Shown: in pieces, positions 1 to 5,594 of the stretch
Position numbering within the stretch: position 1 is the stretch's first letter
How the letters are laid out: each line of letters starts with the position of its first letter
Source of the DNA: Bacteroidales bacterium
Lineage (GTDB): Bacteria > Bacteroidota > Bacteroidia > Bacteroidales > UBA12481
Direction of reading: 5' to 3'
Assembly (NCBI GenBank): GCA_028707745.1
Contig: JAQWAJ010000145.1
Location: 1-5,594 of the forward strand
Length of the DNA: 5,594 nt
Made by a program: the position numbers and the translations under genes
Notes under the pieces: model-generated
Told to the model about the DNA's origin: nothing
The model's input: the letters and a program-made list of their open reading frames with translations, nothing else
The model's database searches: none

Positions 1-1670
1 GTTATATTCTGATCCTGATCGGGGTGCAGGCCATTCTGGTGGGCGCTTACCGCCGGCGCGAGGCCCGAAAAAAAGAGGAGTTACTGCTGGAATTTCAGAA
101 GAAAAAAGAGGAAGAACTTCAAAGTTATAAAATTGAGTTTTTCACCAACGTTGCACATGAGTTCCGGACTCCACTCACCCTCATCACCTCACATATCCAT
201 GCTCTGCTTGAGGATACCCGCAACACCGCTGAGAATCCGCGTTTGCTGAAGATCTTCAACAACAGTATCAAGCTTCAGAAGTTGGTTTTGGAAATCATGC
301 AGTTCCGCAAGCTGGAAAAGGGCAAGGAACCGCTGACCGTTCAGCTGACCAAACCGGCCGAGCTGGTACGCGAAGTGATTTCAGACCTCGAGCTGTTTGC
401 CCAACAGGGCAATATCCATTGCGAAGTGATCACTTCGGACCCTAACATCGTTTTTAATACCGATGCCGACAAGTTTCAGCGCATCATGACAAACCTGATT
501 TCGAATGCCATTAAATACAATAAGCCGGGAGGATATGTGAGGGCCTTCATCAAACGCGATCAATCGGCTTTGACAGTTGAAGTTGAAGATAATGGAATCG
601 GGATCAGGCCTGAGTTCATTCCGAATGTATTCGAGCCGTTCGGAATATCCTCGGCACGGAAAAAGGGCAGTTTCCCCGGTTACCGCTCCACCGGACTCGG
701 GCTGGCTGTCACCAAAGGACTCGTAGAACTGATGAAGGGAACCATCACCTTCACCAGCGTACCCGATGAGGGCACACGTTTTACCTGCATTTTCCCGGAT
801 GTACACGAGCTGAGTCCCGAAGATGCACTCAATGAGCCTGCCGATGAATTGTACGGAGTGAGTTTTATGGATGAAGCCCCGGTAGATCTGGCGTTTGAAG
901 GCACCGAACTTTCGGCGGGAAAACCGCTCATCCTGCTGGTGGATGACGACCCCGAGATTCTGATCGTCCTGCGGGATTTCCTTCAGTCGGATTACAACAT
1001 CATTTTTGCTGCCGATGGACGTGAAGCCTACAACAAAATAATAGCAGACAAGCCTGATCTGATCGTTTCGGATGTGATGATGCCGGAGGTCGATGGCATA
1101 GAGCTTTGCCACATGATCCGGGAGAATTTCGATACCAGTCATCTTCCGGTCATCCTGCTGGCGGCCAAAGGAGAGATGGAAGACCGGATAGCCGGTTTGC
1201 AGGCGGGAGCCGATTCTTATATTCCAAAACCCTTCCACCCCGAGCATCTGAAAGTCAGGATTTCTAAGCTTTTGCAGGTACGCGCAAGCATCATGAGCCA
1301 TTTCGGGAAACAGGACTACAACCCGGCGCTGGTGAAAGAGATCCCCGACCCGTTTTTCCAGAAATTGCTCAATTATATCGATGAGAATATCGATGATGAA
1401 ACGCTCTCCTCTGAGAAGCTTTGCAGCAAGCTTGCCATCAGTAAATCATCACTTTACAACAAAACCCGGTCGGTGCTCGGCACCACTCCGCATAGCCTTA
1501 TTTACCAACGCCGGTTGAGTAAAGCGGCCATCCTGCTGAATTCCACCGTGATGACGGTCAGCGAGATCATTGATCAAACCGGTTTTTCGAGCCGTACGCA
1601 TTTCTACGAGCTCTTCGGCAAAGCCTATGGCTGTTCGCCATCGGAATACCGGAGTAAAAGGGTGGAATAG
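1..1670 (+). CDS. Hybrid two-component system sensor kinase/response regulator with AraC-type output domain (5' partial)
   Basis: The frame is open from base 3, so the gene starts upstream; a GTG at 24 is internal, not a credible start. Residues below are numbered from that GTG. The visible part begins at the end of a membrane helix (YILILIGVQAILVGAY, then RRRE), followed by a charged coiled-coil linker. The HisKA domain has the phosphoacceptor H45 in HEFRTPLTLI. The ATPase domain shows the N box (N161), the G1 box DNGIG at 189-193 and the G2 box TGLGL with G224 and G226. An acidic linker leads to a receiver domain (about 303-417) with acidic cluster D307-D309, phosphoacceptor D350 and K402. 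The normally conserved Thr/Ser is Ala380. An AraC-type helix-turn-helix domain fills about 442-546. Known of the family: such inner-membrane proteins sense glycan fragments in the periplasm and activate neighbouring polysaccharide-use genes. The missing N-terminus would hold the sensor. It probably controls the unit starting at 1776, by position only. The class is very secure; the ligand is unknown. Confidence 0.96.
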   Translation, partial: YILILIGVQAILVGAYRRREARKKEELLLEFQKKKEEELQSYKIEFFTNVAHEFRTPLTLITSHIHALLEDTRNTAENPRLLKIFNNSIKLQKLVLEIMQFRKLEKGKEPLTVQLTKPAELVREVISDLELFAQQGNIHCEVITSDPNIVFNTDADKFQRIMTNLISNAIKYNKPGGYVRAFIKRDQSALTVEVEDNGIGIRPEFIPNVFEPFGISSARKKGSFPGYRSTGLGLAVTKGLVELMKGTITFTSVPDEGTRFTCIFPDVHELSPEDALNEPADELYGVSFMDEAPVDLAFEGTELSAGKPLILLVDDDPEILIVLRDFLQSDYNIIFAADGREAYNKIIADKPDLIVSDVMMPEVDGIELCHMIRENFDTSHLPVILLAAKGEMEDRIAGLQAGADSYIPKPFHPEHLKVRISKLLQVRASIMSHFGKQDYNPALVKEIPDPFFQKLLNYIDENIDDETLSSEKLCSKLAISKSSLYNKTRSVLGTTPHSLIYQRRLSKAAILLNSTVMTVSEIIDQTGFSSRTHFYELFGKAYGCSPSEYRSKRVE

Positions 1671-1680
1671 CGCGTAAGCC

Positions 1681-1696
1681 GGGTGATTTTGCACCC
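1681..1696 (+). other. Small hairpin just after the regulator gene
   Basis: GGGTG at 1681-1685 pairs with CACCC at 1692-1696 around a 6-base loop, 10 bases after the regulator stop codon. The stem is short (5 bp) and no T-run follows directly, so it is not a convincing intrinsic terminator. It could be an RNA 3'-end structure or chance. Confidence 0.25.
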
Positions 1697-1738
1697 TAAA
1701 GGACACTTCCGGGAATAGAGCGGACGCCTTTTTATCAA

Positions 1739-1775
1739 ATCCGGGCTAAGTTTGTTACTAACCTAAAACCCGGAT
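1739..1775. repeat. Perfect 7-bp inverted repeat around the promoter element and abutting the start codon
   Basis: ATCCGGG at 1739-1745 and CCCGGAT at 1769-1775 are exact reverse complements separated by 23 bases. The TAAGTTTG element lies in the space between, and the right arm ends at the base before the ATG at 1776. It could be an operator on DNA. In a read-through transcript from upstream it could also fold and mask the start codon, whereas a transcript starting at the local promoter would lack the left arm. Function is not shown; a GC-rich 7-mer pair can arise by chance. Confidence 0.35.
1747..1754 (+). promoter_or_regulatory. Bacteroidota-type -7 promoter element upstream of the GH130 gene
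   Basis: TAAGTTTG matches the Bacteroidota primary-sigma -7 consensus TAnnTTTG exactly. It ends 21 bases before the ATG at 1776, which would give a short leader of roughly 10-18 bases. No good -33 TTG box is seen at the usual distance (about 1722-1732 reads GGACGCCTTTT). This suggests a promoter that needs an activator, which fits control by the neighbouring AraC-type regulator; that link is inference. It would drive the GH130, transporter and lipoprotein genes together. Confidence 0.6.
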
Positions 1776-2819
1776 ATGGACATTGCAAAAAGATTCCCTA
1801 AAAACCCGCTGCTTCGCCCGTCGGATCTGAAACCCGGCATTGATGGCATGGAGATCACCTGCTTGCTGAATCCGGGTGTTTTCAGGTTCGATGGCAAAAT
1901 ATGGTTGCTACTCCGTGTGGCCGAAAGACCCAGGCAGATCGAAGGCAAAATCAGCTTCCCGATATATAATAGAGTTGGAGATATCGAAATACTCCATTTC
2001 GATAAAAACGATCCCGACCTCGACGCTTCAGATCCGAGGGTCATCAATTACAAAAAGAAAGATTACCTCACTACCCTCTCCTATCTGCGGCTCGTATGCA
2101 GCGAGGATGGCATTCATTTTTCGGAGCCGGCCGGATATCCCCCGATTTTCGGGAAAGGTAAACACGAAGGTTTCGGCATCGAAGATTGCCGGGTGGCCAC
2201 CATGGCCGACGGATATGCCCTTTCATTCACCGAAGTCAGTGAATTCGGCGTTGGCGTGGGGCTCATCCGGACCACCGACTGGAAAAACTTTACCCGCGAG
2301 GGAATGATTTTCCCACCCCACAATAAAGATTGCGCGATTTTCGAGGAAAAGATCAACGGTAAATATTACGCCCTCCACCGGCCGAGCAGTCCCGAACTGG
2401 GTGGAAATTATATCTGGATAGCCGAATCCACCGACCTGATTCACTGGGGTCGCCATCAGTGCATTGCCACCGTTCGGCCCGATCATTGGGATTCCGTGCG
2501 TGTCGGAGCCGGCGGAGCCCCCATCAGAACAGAAAAGGGATGGCTCGAAATCTATCATGGCGCCAACAGCGATCACCGCTATTGTCTGGGCGCTTTACTG
2601 CTCGACCTCAATGATCCCACCAAGGTTCTGGCCCGCAGCGCTGAACCGGTCATGGAACCGACGCAGGTGTACGAACAGACCGGTTTTTTCGGCAATGTCG
2701 TATTCACCAACGGACACTATGTAAAAGGCGACGACCTCTATATGTATTACGGGGCCAGCGATGAAGTGATTTGCGGCGCCCGGCTCTCAATCTCACAAAT
2801 TCTTTCAACCCTGATTTAA
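1776..2819 (+). CDS. GH130 family beta-mannoside phosphorylase (likely beta-1,2-mannobiose type)
   Basis: This 347-residue protein has no signal peptide, so it should be cytoplasmic, and its length is normal for compact GH130 enzymes. Family members form a five-bladed beta-propeller and most cleave beta-mannosides with phosphate, releasing alpha-mannose 1-phosphate. Motifs seen in order: an N-terminal NPLLRP, NPGV (32-35), LLLRVAERP (44-52), SDPRV (85-89), GIEDCRV (134-140) with D137 as the probable general acid, NKD (183-185), ALHRPS (199-204), VGAGGAPI (243-250), IYHG (259-262) and MYYGASD (323-329). K184, R202 and H261 fit the basic phosphate-binding residues of phosphorylases, which argues against the GH130 members that are plain beta-1,2-mannosidases. 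From memory, the NPLLxP start, the extra segment around 60-110 and the IEDxRV core resemble Listeria beta-1,2-mannobiose phosphorylase more than the beta-1,4 enzymes, so the linkage call is tentative. It is the first gene of a unit with a transporter 12 bases downstream. The ATG at 1776 fits the family N-terminus; no Shine-Dalgarno is seen. Confidence 0.9.
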   Translation: MDIAKRFPKNPLLRPSDLKPGIDGMEITCLLNPGVFRFDGKIWLLLRVAERPRQIEGKISFPIYNRVGDIEILHFDKNDPDLDASDPRVINYKKKDYLTTLSYLRLVCSEDGIHFSEPAGYPPIFGKGKHEGFGIEDCRVATMADGYALSFTEVSEFGVGVGLIRTTDWKNFTREGMIFPPHNKDCAIFEEKINGKYYALHRPSSPELGGNYIWIAESTDLIHWGRHQCIATVRPDHWDSVRVGAGGAPIRTEKGWLEIYHGANSDHRYCLGALLLDLNDPTKVLARSAEPVMEPTQVYEQTGFFGNVVFTNGHYVKGDDLYMYYGASDEVICGARLSISQILSTLI

Positions 2820-2831
2820 GCACCCGCACAG

Positions 2832-4085
2832 ATGGCAAACAAACTGACCACCGAGTTCCGCTACTTCCTTTCAATGCCGCACAACATGCGGGTCCTGCTG
2901 ATTACCAACATGTTGTACGCGCTGGTCTTACCGGTGGTGGAAATCTTCATGGCGGCCTACATCATGCGCTCGTTTTCAAACACCAGCTATGTGGCGATTT
3001 TTCAGGTGTCGATGTACACCGGCATTATCATCACCTCGCTGACCAACGGCTTTCTGCTGAAAAGCTTCAAAGTGGCGCATCTGTATAGTTTCGGTATCCT
3101 GCTGAGCGGTTTATCGATGGTGGGAATGATGTTTATCAAGGATATCTCGCTCGTCGGGCTGATCGTATCCGGTACGCTCATCGGCGCAGCATCCGGATTC
3201 TTCTGGACCAACCGCTACCTGATGGCCCTGAACACCACGAATGACGAAAACCGCAATTATTTCTTCGGATTGGAGTCGTTCTTCTTTTCGGTTTCCAACA
3301 TTATCGTCCCGCTGGCTATCGGCGCGCTGCTGGCTTCGATCGACGGCAAGGAGCTATTCGGGATCACCTTCAATATTTACAAGGGTTACCGGATCGTAAC
3401 CCTGATCGTGTTTGCGATCACCATTCTCGCCTGCTTTTCACTCGCCCGGGGCAAGTTTGTTAATCCGGTACAGAAAGATTTTCTCTTTTTCAGGTTCGAT
3501 AAACTCTGGAACAAACAGATCCTGCTGGCAGCGCTGAAGGGACTCGTTCAGGGATTCCTGGTCACGGCCCCGGCGATGCTGATCATGAAATATGTGGGAC
3601 AGGAGGGCTCGCTCGGCCTGATCCAGGGAATCAGCGGGGGCCTCACGGCAATCCTGGTCTATCTGTTGGGGCGGTTCACCAAACCCAAACATCGTATCGC
3701 TGTGTTTGGCGTAGGTATCATTATCTTCCTGGTGGGAACCGTCGTTAACGGTATCGAACTGTCGATGTTCGGCGTGATGGTTTTCGTCCTTTGCAAGGTG
3801 TTCTTCCAGCCACTCCACGACCTGGCCTACTATCCCATCATGATGAAGGTGATCGACGTGGTTTCAAAACGCGAAAACCGGAACCAGTACGCCTATATCC
3901 TGAATCACGAATTCGGGCTGTATGCCGGACGGGTTGTGGGACTTGGACTGTTCATCTTTCTGGCAATGAATGTTTCGGAAACTTTTGCCCTCCGTTATGC
4001 ACTCATCATCGTTGCCGTGATTCAGGTACTTTCCATTCCGCTGGCAAAAAATATTATGAAACACTCCTATTCCGATAACAAATGA
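2832..4085 (+). CDS. MFS transporter, 12 membrane segments, probable manno-oligosaccharide importer
   Basis: This 417-residue inner-membrane protein has twelve hydrophobic segments, at about 20-45, 53-76, 82-101, 106-130, 148-170, 187-205, 229-252, 259-280, 288-306, 310-337, 363-381 and 386-405. A longer polar stretch between the two halves (206-228) is typical of major facilitator proteins. The segment GFFWTNRYLMAL (122-133) followed by RNYFFGLESFFF resembles the YqgE-like MFS group, from memory. Charged or polar residues inside membrane segments include E37, E148, K236 and H329. The start lies 12 bases after the GH130 stop, and its stop codon overlaps the next start, so it is co-transcribed with both. 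The context suggests import of a small mannoside (for example a disaccharide) into the cytoplasm for the GH130 enzyme. Substrate and direction are inferred from neighbours alone; sugar-phosphate exchange or export cannot be excluded. Confidence 0.88.
   Translation: MANKLTTEFRYFLSMPHNMRVLLITNMLYALVLPVVEIFMAAYIMRSFSNTSYVAIFQVSMYTGIIITSLTNGFLLKSFKVAHLYSFGILLSGLSMVGMMFIKDISLVGLIVSGTLIGAASGFFWTNRYLMALNTTNDENRNYFFGLESFFFSVSNIIVPLAIGALLASIDGKELFGITFNIYKGYRIVTLIVFAITILACFSLARGKFVNPVQKDFLFFRFDKLWNKQILLAALKGLVQGFLVTAPAMLIMKYVGQEGSLGLIQGISGGLTAILVYLLGRFTKPKHRIAVFGVGIIIFLVGTVVNGIELSMFGVMVFVLCKVFFQPLHDLAYYPIMMKVIDVVSKRENRNQYAYILNHEFGLYAGRVVGLGLFIFLAMNVSETFALRYALIIVAVIQVLSIPLAKNIMKHSYSDNK
4082..4085 (+). 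promoter_or_regulatory. ATGA stop-start overlap (translational coupling)
   Basis: The transporter stop TGA (4083-4085) overlaps the lipoprotein start ATG (4082-4084). Together with the lack of a Shine-Dalgarno sequence, this suggests that ribosomes finishing the transporter reinitiate on the lipoprotein gene, tying the amounts of the two proteins together. Confidence 0.7.
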
Positions 4086-5594
4086 CCAAACACAAATTGA
4101 TATTACCGGCACTGTCTGTCCTGATCATTCTTTTCTCGTGCAGCAAACAGGTCAGCAACCCTGTGGCTCAATCCTCATTGCCGCGAATCGACCAGATGCC
4201 CGCACTGCCGCAACCGCTGAAAATCATCGACTGGCACAAGAAAGCGGTCCAGTTCGACAGCCTGGCCTACAATTTCAACAACCAGGCCTCCTATGGTTCA
4301 CTGATCTGGCTCGATAGCTCCAGGCGCAATCTGGATCAGGTCACCTATGGATTATTCACCGTGATCGGGGATGTCAGACAGGGACCCTTAAAGAACAACG
4401 GTGAGTTCCACGAGGCGCTGAACACCTTGAATTCATTGGTGAGTGCCGGACTGCTCGGGATCGACAAGACCAATCAGAACGGGTATAATTTCGTGAAGAT
4501 GGCCCAGAACTATTTCAACAGCGATACCCATTGGGATATCGTCATGAACAACACCAATCCTTCTGTGGCTATGGCGGGTGGCGGATATGGCCGCGACTGG
4601 TGGTACGATGTTTATCCCAATGTGTTGTATTACGGAGTTGCTGCACTTTTTCCCGATGTTGACCATACCGAATTTATCCAGCGCTCGGTAGCCGAGAAAT
4701 TTTATAAAGCCGACTCGACATTAAACGGGAATTATGATTACTCCTATTTCGATTATGCCCGGATGGAGGGGATGCGCAATAACATCCCATACCAGCAGGA
4801 TGCAGCCGGTGGCCACGCATGGGTTTTGCTTTCTGCCTATCACAAATTCGGAGATCCACGCTATCTGGCTGGTGCCAAAAGCGCCACCGAAGCGCTGGTA
4901 AACCAGAAAGAGAGCCGTTTCTACGAGATATTGCTCCCATTCGGGGCCTATACTGCCGCACGACTGAATGCTGAGCAGGGCACCCATTACGATGTAGCCA
5001 AACTGCTCAATCAGATTTTCGACGGATGCCAATCGAAGGACGGCCGGTACGGCTGGGGCGTAATTGCTGAAAGATGGGGCAATTACGATGTTTACGGATT
5101 ACAGGGCAGCATCACCGATGGTGGCGGTTACGCGTTTTTCATGAACTCGGTGGCCATGGCCTGGCCATTGGTACCGATGGTAAAATATGAACCACAGTAC
5201 GCTAAAGCGATCGGCAAATACATGCTCAATGCCGTGAATGCAGCGAGATTATTCTATCCCGATGAGATTGCCGATAAAAATCAGTGGTTACCGGAGCTGA
5301 AAGATCTGACCAACGGGATTATCGGATATGAAGGTCTCCGGAAAACCGACGACATGAACAATCCTGCCCTGAAGGGCATTTCGCCGGTCGCCATTGGCGA
5401 TGGACCCAAATGGGTGGCCGGGCAACCCAAAGAATCGATGTTCAGTCTGTATAGCACCTCCATTGCCGGCGTTTACGGGGCCATTGTCAACAAAACCAGC
5501 GTTGATGGAATATTGGCGCTGAATTGCAATGTCACCGACTTTTATGCCGCAAATAAATATCCGGTTTACCTGTATTACAATCCCTATCAGGAAG
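4082..5594 (+). CDS. Lipoprotein of unrecognised family, probable alpha/alpha-toroid glycan-active enzyme (3' partial)
   Basis: The frame is open for 504 codons from the ATG at 4082 to the window edge with no stop. The N-terminus is a lipoprotein signal peptide: MTKHK, a hydrophobic stretch, then lipobox LFSC with the acylated C20 (codon 4139-4141). The protein should therefore be membrane-anchored, facing the periplasm or cell surface. The body is rich in aromatic residues and looks mainly helical, with stretches typical of (alpha/alpha) toroid carbohydrate enzymes: GGGYGRDWWYD (166-176), DAAGGHAWVLLSAYHKFGDP (240-259), ERWGNYDVYG (330-339) and ITDGGGYAFF (344-353). A C-terminal part with more beta character begins near 450 and includes VYLYYNPY (495-502). 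D172, D176, D240, E330 and D346 lie in these conserved-looking motifs and are candidate catalytic acids (inference). I cannot assign a named glycoside hydrolase or lyase family. Co-transcription with a mannoside phosphorylase and a transporter suggests it supplies their substrate by cutting a larger glycan. A glycan-binding or polysaccharide lyase role is also possible. Confidence 0.85.
   Translation, partial: MTKHKLILPALSVLIILFSCSKQVSNPVAQSSLPRIDQMPALPQPLKIIDWHKKAVQFDSLAYNFNNQASYGSLIWLDSSRRNLDQVTYGLFTVIGDVRQGPLKNNGEFHEALNTLNSLVSAGLLGIDKTNQNGYNFVKMAQNYFNSDTHWDIVMNNTNPSVAMAGGGYGRDWWYDVYPNVLYYGVAALFPDVDHTEFIQRSVAEKFYKADSTLNGNYDYSYFDYARMEGMRNNIPYQQDAAGGHAWVLLSAYHKFGDPRYLAGAKSATEALVNQKESRFYEILLPFGAYTAARLNAEQGTHYDVAKLLNQIFDGCQSKDGRYGWGVIAERWGNYDVYGLQGSITDGGGYAFFMNSVAMAWPLVPMVKYEPQYAKAIGKYMLNAVNAARLFYPDEIADKNQWLPELKDLTNGIIGYEGLRKTDDMNNPALKGISPVAIGDGPKWVAGQPKESMFSLYSTSIAGVYGAIVNKTSVDGILALNCNVTDFYAANKYPVYLYYNPYQE

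Noticed and set aside
24..26. GTG as the start of the regulator gene
   Set aside because: The frame continues upstream to the window edge through membrane-helix residues, and hybrid regulators have a large N-terminal sensor, so the gene is simply cut by the window.
381..1301. Open 306-codon frame on the minus strand
   Set aside because: It lies wholly inside the regulator gene, whose domains and catalytic motifs are unmistakable. The antisense protein shows no recognisable domain and is best explained as a codon-use shadow.
1721..1734. CGGACGCC followed by TTTTTA as a possible intrinsic terminator
   Set aside because: The T-run is suggestive, but no nearby complement to GGACGCC exists to form a stem.
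1876..2307. Plus-strand 143-codon frame inside the GH130 gene
   Set aside because: It overlaps the well-supported GH130 frame and encodes a low-complexity Ser/Pro/Arg-rich product typical of a shifted frame.
3438..3818. Minus-strand 126-codon frame inside the transporter gene
   Set aside because: It is antisense to membrane helices, is polar with no family signal, and has no promoter or spacing to support it.
4721..5032. Minus-strand frames opposite the lipoprotein (4674-4961 and 4721-5032)
   Set aside because: Both are antisense to the long uninterrupted lipoprotein frame that starts with a proper lipoprotein signal; neither shows a domain.

Overview
The window looks like part of a carbohydrate-use locus from a Bacteroidota genome of moderate GC (about half G+C by eye). 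Three things point there. The first gene is a hybrid two-component system protein carrying histidine kinase, receiver and AraC-type DNA-binding domains in one chain, an arrangement typical of Bacteroidota. The one clear promoter element is of the Bacteroidota TAnnTTTG type. The gene starts lack obvious Shine-Dalgarno sequences. The genus cannot be read from the sequence; an environmental Bacteroidales/Marinilabiliales-like organism is plausible but is only a guess.

Layout: all four genes are on the + strand. Positions 1-1670 hold the C-terminal part of the hybrid sensor/regulator, whose periplasmic sensor lies off the left edge. Positions 1671-1775 are a 105-base intergenic region with a TAAGTTTG promoter element inside a 7-bp inverted repeat that abuts the next start codon. 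Then comes a tight three-gene unit. It consists of a GH130 mannoside phosphorylase (1776-2819), a 12-membrane-segment MFS transporter starting 12 bases later (2832-4085), and a lipoprotein whose start codon overlaps the transporter stop codon (4082 to beyond 5594). The lipoprotein has no stop in the window and is cut by the right edge.

Working model (inference): the regulator senses a breakdown product of a mannose-containing glycan and switches on the downstream unit. The lipoprotein, probably an alpha-helical toroid enzyme of a family I cannot name, acts outside the inner membrane on a larger glycan. The MFS protein carries a small manno-oligosaccharide into the cytoplasm, and the GH130 enzyme splits it with phosphate to give mannose 1-phosphate. 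No SusC/SusD pair is in the window. The lipoprotein of unknown family is the most promising candidate for something undescribed.
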